This document shows, piece by piece, positions 7,385 to 14,888 of a stretch of DNA of 19,094 nucleotides. Location of the stretch: contig CACXBN010000129.1 of the NCBI GenBank assembly GCA_902765885.1, positions 1 to 19,094 on the forward strand, in the 5' to 3' direction. This DNA is from an uncultured Ruminococcus sp. Lineage in GTDB: Bacteria; Bacillota; Clostridia; Oscillospirales; CAG-272. A program made the position numbers and the translations under genes. The first letter of the stretch is position 1. The number at the start of each line of letters is the position of its first letter. The notes beneath the pieces are model-generated. The model saw nothing but the letters and a program-made list of their open reading frames with translations. It had not been told where the DNA came from and did no database searches.

Positions 7385-9695
7385 AGCTCGGTTTGAAATT
7401 TTTAATGAACTCTTTTGGAGACTTAAAGGTCGTCTTTTGGATAACTTTATCCAGAATCAGTATCAGCTGAGGGAGCACCGTCAGGACGAGAATGACCGAA
7501 ACAAGAGCACCCCTGCCGACCGCAAATCCTATATGACCGACATATACATCGCTCACTCTGAAGCCGATAAGCATCCCGGCAACCGTAATTATGGCGCCTG
7601 AGGTCAGAACAGTCGGGAAACTGTCGGAAACCGCCTTTATCATTGCATCTTTCTTTTCCATATTCTCACGCGCATTCATGTATCTGTTCATGATGACTAT
7701 TGCGTAATCTATGGTAGCGCCCATCTGTATTGCTGAAACGATCATATATGTTACGAAAGAACATCTGATTCCCATGAAGTACTGCAGTGAAAAATTGATC
7801 CATATGCTGCCCTGGATAACAAATACGAGAGCCGCTGCGGTTATCGTGCTTCTGAAGGTGAAAAGAAGAATGATGAACACGAACACGATGGTGAGAACGC
7901 AGATAAGTACCGAATCGCTTTCGAACGAATTTCTGAGGTCACGGGCACTGGTGATATCTCCGACTATAACGGATTTGCCTTCTCCGTAAAGCGAATCGGC
8001 TTCTTTCCGGATATTCTCGACCAGCTGCACTCCGCGCTCGTCTTCCGGAAGAATATCGGAAGTCAGAACTATTCTGCTCATAGTCTTTCCCTTCAGCTGC
8101 GAATATCCTTTTTCGATTGGTCCTCTTATTTCATCAAGATTTCTCTGCTGTACTGGGTCCAGATCCACGATTCCCGTGTCTATTATCCTGAACATAAACA
8201 TGAGCATATCGACAAGAGGAACTTCATATCCTTCAGGATCCTCAGCGTATTTTGCTCTGAATGAAAAGCGCGCGTAAGAAGTATACAGTTCTCTTATAAG
8301 CGACTCATCCACACCCGTAAGTGCTGAATATTTATGATAATCATAAGGTTCGGTGAGGCTGAGGTTATCGCCAAATCTTACAGCAGCAATACCGAATGCC
8401 GTTTTTATTCCGTCAAGTCTGCCTGCGTTCGCTATGAGTGTTTCCTCTTTTTCGTAACTACCTACCGGCACGAGAACGGCTATGGATGTATCAGGACTGA
8501 AGGTGTCATTGATTTTGTGCAGCGCTTCTCTTTCATCCGAGTGGACAAGCTCTGTTATCGAACTGTCATTGAAAGCATATTCCGCTTTTCCGGAGAAATA
8601 TATCGAAAGAGGCAGCAGCAAAGCAAAAACGATCAAAAACACCGGGACTTTTTTAGTGAGAATTCTTCCCCACGCATCAATTCTCGGGACAAGGAACTTA
8701 TGTTCAGTCACCTTGAGAGGTTTTGACATCAGGTATATAAGCCCGGGCATCAGCAGAAATACAGTAAGCATGCTGCATATGATGCCTTTGATCAGAACTA
8801 TGCCAAGGTCATATCCGAGTCTGAACTGCATAATAGTGAGTGCTGCCAGACCGGAGATGGTTGTCAGACTGGAAGACGAAATTTCAACAATCGATCTGGC
8901 CAGTGCCTTTCTGAGCGCAGTTCTTGCGGAGTCGTTTATTTTTCTTTCGTCATAATATCTGTGGGAGAATATAATGGCATAATCAATAGCAAGCGCAAGC
9001 TGCAAAATAACTGCCACTGAGTTTGTTATGGAGGATATCTCCCCGATCCAATAATTCGTTCCCATATTAAGCACTGCGGCTACAACAAATACTATGGCAA
9101 ATATCGCTATTTCCAAAAAACTGTTTGATGTAAACAGAAGAACCAGGACAATTACCGCCGAAGCCAGCGCGACTACGGTCACCATTTCTCCTGCCAGTTT
9201 CTCCAAAAATGAGTTGCCCATCTTCATCGGAATATAGTATTTGTAGTCTCCAAGCTCATCTTTTATTGTTTCAAGAGTCTTTTCCGGGTTTGTATCTTCT
9301 GCTCCGAATGTAATTGAATACAGGGCACTTCCATTCTTGTAGTGCTCTTCCGTGTTATCAAAAGCAACTTCGGATACACCGTCAATCGATGCCATCCTTT
9401 CTGATATTCCGGCGGCATCCTCATATGATATATTTTCCACCATTATCCTGACCGACTGGAATGTGGTAAATTCTTCCTCCATTATGTCAAGGCCGCGTCT
9501 GGTTTCTGTCTCCGGGGAAAGAAATGATGTAAGATCGCTGTTGACTTTCGTCCACTTCATGGAAAAAGAGCAGAAAACCACTGCCGCAAAAAAAAGCAAA
9601 AAAATGATGTACCGGGATTTAATTATAAATTCCGCTATTCTTTCAAAAAGAGGTGTGTTTGAGGATGATTTATTATTATCGTTGCTTAATATCAC
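7383..9695 (-). CDS. MMPL/RND-superfamily transporter
   Basis: A 770-residue membrane protein with the duplicated RND fold. One helix (about 28-46) precedes a first extracytoplasmic domain and a helix cluster (about 170-325). Then come another helix (about 350-368), a second soluble domain and a final cluster (about 594-755). Each half carries the MmpL-type IDY motif in its fourth helix (D238-Y239 and D663-Y664, the latter as GATIDY). In MmpL3 the equivalent Asp/Tyr pairs form the proton relay, so proton-driven export of a lipid or other hydrophobic compound is inferred. The start is GTG at 9695, overlapping the upstream regulator's TGA as GTGA; no good ribosome binding site is visible, so translation probably depends on coupling. 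The first downstream ATG would remove the first helix. The cognate substrate is unknown. Confidence 0.9.
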   Translation of the reverse strand: MILSNDNNKSSSNTPLFERIAEFIIKSRYIIFLLFFAAVVFCSFSMKWTKVNSDLTSFLSPETETRRGLDIMEEEFTTFQSVRIMVENISYEDAAGISERMASIDGVSEVAFDNTEEHYKNGSALYSITFGAEDTNPEKTLETIKDELGDYKYYIPMKMGNSFLEKLAGEMVTVVALASAVIVLVLLFTSNSFLEIAIFAIVFVVAAVLNMGTNYWIGEISSITNSVAVILQLALAIDYAIIFSHRYYDERKINDSARTALRKALARSIVEISSSSLTTISGLAALTIMQFRLGYDLGIVLIKGIICSMLTVFLLMPGLIYLMSKPLKVTEHKFLVPRIDAWGRILTKKVPVFLIVFALLLPLSIYFSGKAEYAFNDSSITELVHSDEREALHKINDTFSPDTSIAVLVPVGSYEKEETLIANAGRLDGIKTAFGIAAVRFGDNLSLTEPYDYHKYSALTGVDESLIRELYTSYARFSFRAKYAEDPEGYEVPLVDMLMFMFRIIDTGIVDLDPVQQRNLDEIRGPIEKGYSQLKGKTMSRIVLTSDILPEDERGVQLVENIRKEADSLYGEGKSVIVGDITSARDLRNSFESDSVLICVLTIVFVFIILLFTFRSTITAAALVFVIQGSIWINFSLQYFMGIRCSFVTYMIVSAIQMGATIDYAIVIMNRYMNARENMEKKDAMIKAVSDSFPTVLTSGAIITVAGMLIGFRVSDVYVGHIGFAVGRGALVSVILVLTVLPQLILILDKVIQKTTFKSPKEFIKNFKPS

Positions 9696-10567
9696 AGTAT
9701 TACCGAAACTTTCTTTTTATATTCTGAGGGCGACATACCCGTTTTTTCACTGAAGACACGGCTGAAATAAAGCTGATCCCTGTAACCCACAGTTTCCGAG
9801 ATGTCTTTAAGTGTCTGTATATTTTGCTCAATCAGCATTTGAGCCCTGCTTATTCTGAGCGATGTCAGATATTCTTTGGGTGACATTCCTGTCTGATTTC
9901 TGAAAAGAGCTCTGAACCTGCTTACGGACATATCGCTCATTTCAGCCATTTTGTCTATGGAAATATCCTCTCCGAAATGACTGTGGATATACCCCAAGGC
10001 AGAGCCGATTCTTTTGTCTATTCCTCTGTTTCCGATTCCCTTTACATATCTGCCGACTTCAACTAGCATGGACATGATTTTTGAACACGTTGACATTTCA
10101 AAAAGAGAATCCCGGTAAGTAAAATCACTGAAAAGGCCCTCATAGTTCATTTTCAGAGACCACCCGTCCGATACGGTAATGATTTTTCTGTCGGGTATCC
10201 CGCATTCGCTCACGATTCTGCCCGCGTCAGCCCCGGTGAAATGAACCCAATAATACACTATTTTATCAGTAGTCAGTTTTTCGGATTCCTTACCGAACTT
10301 TCTGCCGCTGTAATGATATATGGTATGAGGATAATAAAGGATCACCTGTCCAGGTCTCATTATCTCAATTCCGTTTTCGGTACGAACTTCCATTTCCCCG
10401 TTTGCAAGATATTGGAGATAATAATCGTGACGACCTCTGGATGCCGAATCAAAATTGTTCGGAAGAACACATACCCCAACACAGTTAGGGATCAGAGAAA
10501 CGTCATTTCTCTCTATATTATTACTGTCGCTTCCCAGATTATTATAATATGACTGCTCAAAAATCAT
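9692..10567 (-). CDS. AraC-family transcriptional regulator
   Basis: About 291 residues from ATG 10567 (296 if ATG 10582 is used). The N-terminal part is a cupin-like ligand domain with the beta-rich LQYLANGEMEV and RPGQVILYYP pattern typical of sugar-sensing AraC proteins. The last 100 residues form the double helix-turn-helix domain, ending in GYRDQLYFSRVF and KTGMSPSEYKK, the AraC signature. ATG 10567 is preferred because GGAG lies nine bases upstream; ATG 10582 has no such site. The stop overlaps the MMPL start by four bases, so regulator and transporter are one transcription unit. The divergent neighbour is an oxidoreductase gene, a second possible target. The effector is unknown; the cupin type suggests a sugar, which sits oddly with a lipid-type exporter. 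Confidence 0.92.
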   Translation of the reverse strand: MIFEQSYYNNLGSDSNNIERNDVSLIPNCVGVCVLPNNFDSASRGRHDYYLQYLANGEMEVRTENGIEIMRPGQVILYYPHTIYHYSGRKFGKESEKLTTDKIVYYWVHFTGADAGRIVSECGIPDRKIITVSDGWSLKMNYEGLFSDFTYRDSLFEMSTCSKIMSMLVEVGRYVKGIGNRGIDKRIGSALGYIHSHFGEDISIDKMAEMSDMSVSRFRALFRNQTGMSPKEYLTSLRISRAQMLIEQNIQTLKDISETVGYRDQLYFSRVFSEKTGMSPSEYKKKVSVIL

Positions 10568-10623
10568 TAGCGATTTCTCCATATAATAAACTGATTTTTC
10601 TATGGTATAAAGTCGAAAATAAG

Positions 10624-10631
10624 AGTATACT
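10624..10631. promoter_or_regulatory. Palindromic AGTATACT, possible shared -10 in the divergent intergenic region
   Basis: The 158-base gap between the regulator (10567) and the oxidoreductase (10726) contains the palindrome AGTATACT, which reads TATACT on both strands. On the minus strand TTGATT lies 15 bases upstream, a short spacer. This is a weak candidate for the regulator's promoter. Confidence 0.25.
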
Positions 10632-10679
10632 ATTTAGTGGAAAAAATCAATAGCTGCGTGCAATTATATGTTTTTAATA

Positions 10680-10698
10680 CCGCGCGGAGAATTATAAT
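10680..10698 (+). promoter_or_regulatory. Candidate -10 box and GC palindrome upstream of the oxidoreductase
   Basis: A perfect TATAAT (10693-10698) lies 27 bases before the oxidoreductase ATG. No good -35 is visible; the position holds only a T-run. The spacer contains the palindrome CCGCGCGG (10680-10687), conspicuous in AT-rich surroundings and well placed for an operator, which may explain activator dependence. GGAGG at 10717-10721 is the ribosome binding site. Confidence 0.4.
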
Positions 10699-10725
10699 CA
10701 ATTAATACAACTTATCGGAGGAATT

Positions 10726-11784
10726 ATGAAAAAAACAAGAATCGCGCTTATCGGATGCGGAAACATCGGAAGATTTCACCTTGAACACTTTAAACAGATG
10801 CCCGAAGTCGAACTGGTAGGTGTCTGTGACCTCATTATAGAAAAAGCGGAAGTTTTTGCTAAGGAAATGAATTGCCCGGCTTTCAAAGATTACAAGGAAA
10901 TGCTTGATGCCGTATCTCCCGAAGCTGTCTTCATCGGCATTCCTCCGTATTGCCATGGAGAGATAGAATTCACTTTGATTGAAAGAAAAATCCATATGTT
11001 TGTTCAGAAGCCCGTCGGACTGGACAGAAAGCTCATTCTTGACATAAACGACAAGATTCGTGAATCCGGAATCATCACAGCTTCAGGACTGCAGTTAAGA
11101 TATGAAACCACCGTTCCGGTACTTAAAGATTTTGCATCAAGACACAAGATCGTTTCCTCCAGTTTCGTAAGAATAGGCAGAGTTCCGCAGATAGAATGGT
11201 GGAGAGACAGATCAAAATCGGGAGGACAGCTTGTTGAACAGGCTATTCACCAGGTAGATATGATGAGATACGTTCTCGATGACGAAGCGGAAGAAGTATT
11301 CTCATTCGGAAGCCATGACATCATTAAGGATATGCCCGGATTTGACGTGGAAGATATGTCCGTATCTGCAATCAGGTTCAAAAAAGGAACACTGGCCACA
11401 TTCACTGTCGGATGCTATGCAACCGGAAATGAACCCAGCGAAAATAAGATGATCTTCGGTGCAACGGATGCCAGAGCTGATTACTTCATGCTCGAAAGAC
11501 TGAAGGTTTACGGCGACAAAGTCGAAGCACAAGCCGAAAATGACAGTGCTGAAGTTGTCAAAGGTGACGGAAGAATCATATCTTCCGGCAACGCAACTAT
11601 TTATCAGCCTTCCGGCGACTGTGGACTTGTGTGTGATAAAACATTTATCAAGGCCATCCAGACAGGTGACCCAAGCATAATCAAATCTCCTTATGAAGAT
11701 GCCATCAAGTCCGTATTCCTTACACTTGCGTGCAATGAGTCCATGGTTACAGGTAAACCCGTGAAAGTGGACCTTGATTTCTGA
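10726..11784 (+). CDS. Gfo/Idh/MocA-family NAD(P)-dependent oxidoreductase
   Basis: A 352-residue protein with an N-terminal Rossmann fold (dinucleotide motif G10-C-G12-N-I-G15) and a C-terminal alpha/beta substrate domain. The family motif EKP appears as Q94-K95-P96, retaining the key lysine. The second-domain motif GGQLVEQAIHQVDMM supplies H175 and D178, matching the family's G-G-x(7)-H-x-x-D pattern. Members oxidise or reduce sugars, inositols and related polyols; the substrate cannot be assigned. The start is set by GGAGG four bases upstream. The gene is divergent from the AraC regulator, a common arrangement for a regulated sugar enzyme, and stands alone, ending before a hairpin shared with the convergent deoD operon. 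Confidence 0.92.
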   Translation: MKKTRIALIGCGNIGRFHLEHFKQMPEVELVGVCDLIIEKAEVFAKEMNCPAFKDYKEMLDAVSPEAVFIGIPPYCHGEIEFTLIERKIHMFVQKPVGLDRKLILDINDKIRESGIITASGLQLRYETTVPVLKDFASRHKIVSSSFVRIGRVPQIEWWRDRSKSGGQLVEQAIHQVDMMRYVLDDEAEEVFSFGSHDIIKDMPGFDVEDMSVSAIRFKKGTLATFTVGCYATGNEPSENKMIFGATDARADYFMLERLKVYGDKVEAQAENDSAEVVKGDGRIISSGNATIYQPSGDCGLVCDKTFIKAIQTGDPSIIKSPYEDAIKSVFLTLACNESMVTGKPVKVDLDF

Positions 11785-11809
11785 TAAAAAATTTCACATA
11801 ATAAAATAC

Positions 11810-11858
11810 AAGGCAGGGTCGCGAAAACATCGTGATTCCTGCCTTGCTTTGCTTTTTT
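11810..11858. terminator. Bidirectional terminator between oxidoreductase and deoD
   Basis: AAGGCAGG (11810-11817) pairs perfectly with CCTGCCTT (11838-11845); an inner stem TCGCG/CGTGA with one G-T pair extends it. On the plus strand it is followed by a T-rich tail ending in six T's (to 11858). On the minus strand the tail GTATTTTATTATG is T-rich too. The hairpin lies between two convergent stops (11784 and 11865), so it probably serves both. Confidence 0.8.
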
Positions 11859-11864
11859 GTAATC

Positions 11865-12578
11865 TCACTTTTTCCTGACTGCAATATTCAGGGCGATCTC
11901 TATCATATCCGTAAAGGTGCTCTGTCTCTCTTCCGCGGTTGTTTCCTCGCCAGTAAGCACATGGTCGGAAATCGTGCATATGGCAAGTGCGTTTTTCTTG
12001 AGTCTTGCAGCATTCATATACAGAGCAGCCGCTTCCATTTCTATCGCCATAACACCCATTTTGCCCCATGTTACGGCAGCCGATGTATCATCGCTGTAGA
12101 AAGTATCGGAAGAAAGCAGATTGCCGACGTGATACACGATACCTTTTTCCCTGGCAATCTCCACGGCGGATGCCAAAAGTTCATAGGATGCTATCGGAGA
12201 ATAGAACCCGTTAATTCCGTACTGACTTACGTAATTCGAGTTTGTGCACGCTCCCATGCCGAAAACGATGTCTCTGACTTTGATGTCGGGCTGTATCGCA
12301 CCTGCAGATCCTATTCTGATAATGTTATCAACATCATAAAATTTAAAGAGTTCGTATGAATAAATGCCTATGGACGGAATCCCCATGCCGCTTGCCATTA
12401 CGGAAACATCCACTCCTTTATATTTGCCTGTATATCCGTTTATTCCCCTAATATTATTAACAAGTTTTGCGTCATCAAGAAACTTTTCCGCCACCATTTT
12501 TGCTCTGAGCGGATCTCCCGGCATCAGTACTGTTTTGGCAAAATCGCCCTTATTAGCCGAATTGTGCGGTGTTGACAT
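11865..12578 (-). CDS. deoD: Purine nucleoside phosphorylase, DeoD type
   Basis: A 237-residue protein, the normal length for the hexameric bacterial enzyme. It cleaves purine (deoxy)ribonucleosides with phosphate to free base and (deoxy)ribose 1-phosphate in the cytosol. Visible features are H5 near the N terminus, MPGDPLRAK (phosphate-binding R25), IRIGSAG (R88), ribose-binding EMEAAALY (E180-M181-E182) and SDH with the catalytic aspartate D205. The start at 12578 is preceded by TTGGAG. It lies 19 bases downstream of the hydrolase-DeoC fusion gene and is the last gene of a three-gene unit: its deoxyribose 1-phosphate product, after isomerisation by a phosphopentomutase not in this window, is the DeoC substrate. 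Confidence 0.96.
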   Translation of the reverse strand: MSTPHNSANKGDFAKTVLMPGDPLRAKMVAEKFLDDAKLVNNIRGINGYTGKYKGVDVSVMASGMGIPSIGIYSYELFKFYDVDNIIRIGSAGAIQPDIKVRDIVFGMGACTNSNYVSQYGINGFYSPIASYELLASAVEIAREKGIVYHVGNLLSSDTFYSDDTSAAVTWGKMGVMAIEMEAAALYMNAARLKKNALAICTISDHVLTGEETTAEERQSTFTDMIEIALNIAVRKK

Positions 12579-12597
12579 ATGCTTTTCTCCAATTCTC

Positions 12598-14028
12598 TTA
12601 TTTGCTTTTAACTATTTTGACTATTCTGCTTGTTCCAAGCCTGTCTGCCCCGAGTCTTATAAATTCCATTGCATCTTCTATGGATGAAATTCCGCCTGCG
12701 GCTTTTATTTTCAGATGTGGAGCAACATGTTTCTTGAACAGTCTGATATCATCAAAAGTGGCACCGCCCTTTGAAAATCCGGTGGATGTTTTGATGAAAT
12801 CGGCACCCGAATCGGATACCACCTCACACATTCTGATCTTCTCATCATCTGTCAGGAGGCATGTCTCGATTATTACTTTGAGTATGATCCGCCTGCCGCA
12901 GGCAGCGCCCGCGTCGTCGCAGGCTTTCCGGACAGCTCTAATATCATCAAGCACCTGTCCGTAAAGGCCGTCTTTCACCCAGCCCACGTTTATTACCATA
13001 TCGACCTCGTCGGCCCCGTCTTCAACGGCGCATTTCGCCTCAAAGGATTTCACCCGGGTGATACTGTACCCGTTGGGGAACCCGATGACGGTGCAGATCT
13101 TCACCCTTCCGCCGGCATATTCAGCCGCTTTTTTCACGAATGATGCCGGAATGCATACCGATGCCGTATGATACCTTATCCCGTCATCGATGATGCCCCT
13201 GATCTGTTCCCATGTGGCGTCCACAGCCAGCAGCGTGTGGTCAACTTTTGAAAGAATCTCCTTGATATCCATATCGTTTTCCTCTGTTTCAGAATTATTT
13301 TCAACGAAATCGCAAAGTTTCCGCAGTTCCTCGGGATCGTCCAGACCGTGGGGATGGTGCCCGCAGCCTTTCCTGCACACGGAGAACAGCGGAAGTCCGG
13401 CCTCCCTGTAGGCTCTCTCAAGAAAAGCACCGTTCTCGGGATACGGTACCAGAACGTCGCGGTCGCCGTAAAGCAGCGCCAGCGGGAACCGCCCTTTTAT
13501 GATACTGTCTATCTTATCGATGGGATGTCCGCGGTACGCCAGCAGTTCCTCCAGCTCAAAGCCGTATGCTTCCTTCAGCTCGTTCCAGCCCGTCTCGCCG
13601 TCCAGCGGTATGCCGCGCCCGAATCCCATGGGACAGCTGAGCAGATTCATGACCGGGGCATCAAGATACATTGCCGAAACATATCCGGGATACTTGGATG
13701 CAAAGTTGACGGAACAGAGTCCTCCGCAGCTCATGCCCTCAAGGCAGGCTTTTTCTGAGAGCCCGAACTCTTTTATAACGTGGCCGCAGAACCTGGCCTT
13801 GGCATCTGTATCCTGTTCCGTCCCCCATCTGTTTATGTTTTCCAGGAACAGCAGGTGCCATCCTCTCCTGATCATCTCAAGATGGAATGAGGGGAACGCA
13901 TCAAAATACTCCATTTTGAGGATCCACCTTCTGCGGGGCTCCGGATCATCCGGAAAAACTATTATTGCATGTCTGCCTTCGAATTCAAAGTCGCCTCTTC
14001 TGAATCCGTGATATTCTGAATATGTCAT
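12598..14028 (-). CDS. deoC: Fusion protein: alpha/beta hydrolase + deoxyribose-phosphate aldolase (DeoC)
   Basis: One uninterrupted 476-residue frame joins two domains. Residues 1-240 look like an alpha/beta hydrolase: nucleophile elbow GMSCGG (S100), acid candidates D189/D191 in YGDRD, and histidine in GCGHHPHG (H224/H225). Residues 253-476 are a full-length DeoC: VDHTLL, VDMVINVG (D343), LKVIIET (K384), FIKTSTGF with Schiff-base lysine K413, and KAAGGI (K442). DeoC splits deoxyribose 5-phosphate into acetaldehyde and glyceraldehyde 3-phosphate. The joint is the acidic stretch ENNSETEEND. Met253 opens a normal DeoC N terminus and has its own ribosome binding site. GAGG seven bases before ATG 14028 supports the upstream start. 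The gene is nine bases after the PHP phosphatase and 19 before deoD. It is clearly GC-richer than its neighbours over 12890-13960. A sequencing error removing a stop is possible. Confidence 0.88.
   Translation of the reverse strand: MTYSEYHGFRRGDFEFEGRHAIIVFPDDPEPRRRWILKMEYFDAFPSFHLEMIRRGWHLLFLENINRWGTEQDTDAKARFCGHVIKEFGLSEKACLEGMSCGGLCSVNFASKYPGYVSAMYLDAPVMNLLSCPMGFGRGIPLDGETGWNELKEAYGFELEELLAYRGHPIDKIDSIIKGRFPLALLYGDRDVLVPYPENGAFLERAYREAGLPLFSVCRKGCGHHPHGLDDPEELRKLCDFVENNSETEENDMDIKEILSKVDHTLLAVDATWEQIRGIIDDGIRYHTASVCIPASFVKKAAEYAGGRVKICTVIGFPNGYSITRVKSFEAKCAVEDGADEVDMVINVGWVKDGLYGQVLDDIRAVRKACDDAGAACGRRIILKVIIETCLLTDDEKIRMCEVVSDSGADFIKTSTGFSKGGATFDDIRLFKKHVAPHLKIKAAGGISSIEDAMEFIRLGADRLGTSRIVKIVKSK
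13272..13285 (-). promoter_or_regulatory. Internal ribosome binding site and start for free-standing DeoC
   Basis: Inside the fusion gene, AGAGGA (13285-13280) lies seven bases before an in-frame ATG (13272). Starting there would give a 224-residue DeoC (13272-12598), the ordinary family length, beginning MDIKEILSKVDHTLL. Two products from one gene are therefore possible. Confidence 0.6.
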
Positions 14029-14037
14029 CTTTTGACC

Positions 14038-14847
14038 TCAGTACCAGATGTCTATGTCGTTAATTTTTTCGTTAAGCTTTCCGTGTTCATCGTGTGTGAA
14101 TCCCAGGGATTCAAGATACTTTTCTGCCTCGGCAAACCATGCCGTCATCCTTTCCGGGTAATGGCAGTCGGAAGTAATGATTACTCTTGCCTTTTTTTCG
14201 TGTATGGCTTTTAAAATATACGGTGCAGGATAAGGTATCGTTCTCAGCTTTCTGGCTATGGCTCCCGTATTGAGCTCGAAAGTATCGCAGTATTTCAGGC
14301 ACTCTATGGCAGTATATGTTGCATACTCTCTGTATCTTTTATCTTCTTCGTCGATTTCAGAGTATTTTGTAACAAGATCAAAATGGCCGATTATATCGGG
14401 ACTGCATTTTTTCACATGCTTTATGACACTGTCATAGTATGCGATAGAATAATCAGTCAGACTTCCCCTGAAAAGAAGGTCTGCAAGTTCATGCTGCATC
14501 TCTGCCGACCAGTCAACCGGATAGCTTTTATCTTTATATCTCAGTTCGTGAACAGATGCTATTTTGTAATCGAGTGCTTCGGTATTGATGTCTGAATCAC
14601 CGTCCAGCTCGACTCCCGCGTAAACCCTTATTATTCCGTCGTACTCTTTTCTTATGTTTTTTATTTCTTCAAGATACGGTTCAAGCCCATCTTTTGACAT
14701 CGAATAACTTGTCTGTAGCGGTGCATAGCTGTGGTCTGAAAAACCTATGGCATTGAATCCGCAGCTGACAGCGGTATCAACCATTTCTCTTATAGTTGCA
14801 TGCCCGTCAGAGAATGTTGAATGTGTGTGAAAATTTGATCTTTGCAT
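14038..14847 (-). CDS. PHP-domain phosphatase, histidinol-phosphatase (HisK/HisJ) family
   Basis: 269 residues from ATG 14847. The PHP metal-binding residues are in order: H7-x-H9 (NFHTH), D14 and H16 (SDGH), H39 (FSDH), E80 (GVELDGD), H100, H155 (IGHFD), and D227-x-H229 (SDCH). Length and motifs match the PHP-type histidinol-phosphatase family (about 268 residues), but many such proteins outside his operons act on other phosphate esters, and here the neighbours are deoxynucleoside catabolism genes. The frame extends to ATG 14871, but that codon lies in the stem of the upstream terminator, so 14847 is preferred; neither start has a visible ribosome binding site. It is the first gene of the unit with hydrolase-DeoC and deoD. 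Expression may rely on an unseen promoter inside the SCIFF gene or on terminator read-through. Confidence 0.87.
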   Translation of the reverse strand: MQRSNFHTHSTFSDGHATIREMVDTAVSCGFNAIGFSDHSYAPLQTSYSMSKDGLEPYLEEIKNIRKEYDGIIRVYAGVELDGDSDINTEALDYKIASVHELRYKDKSYPVDWSAEMQHELADLLFRGSLTDYSIAYYDSVIKHVKKCSPDIIGHFDLVTKYSEIDEEDKRYREYATYTAIECLKYCDTFELNTGAIARKLRTIPYPAPYILKAIHEKKARVIITSDCHYPERMTAWFAEAEKYLESLGFTHDEHGKLNEKINDIDIWY

Positions 14848-14856
14848 TTTGTTTTT

Positions 14857-14882
14857 AAAAAACGCCGCCATATCAGGCGGCG
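14857..14882 (-). terminator. Rho-independent terminator after the SCIFF gene
   Basis: On the minus strand, CGCCGCC (14882-14876) and GGCGGCG (14869-14863) form a perfect seven-pair GC stem with a six-base loop, followed by six T's (14862-14857). It begins six bases after the SCIFF stop and ends ten bases before the PHP gene's ATG. Confidence 0.93.
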
Positions 14883-14888
14883 TAATTC

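Noticed and set aside
8334..8955. Overlapping plus-strand ORFs opposite the MMPL gene
   Set aside because: Antisense shadows of a transporter frame with clear motifs; no ribosome binding site or domain pattern.
14848..14871. Longer N terminus for the PHP phosphatase starting at 14871
   Set aside because: The start codon lies in the terminator stem and the added residues (AAFFKNK) are encoded by the hairpin and T-run; the family begins at the NFHTH strand.
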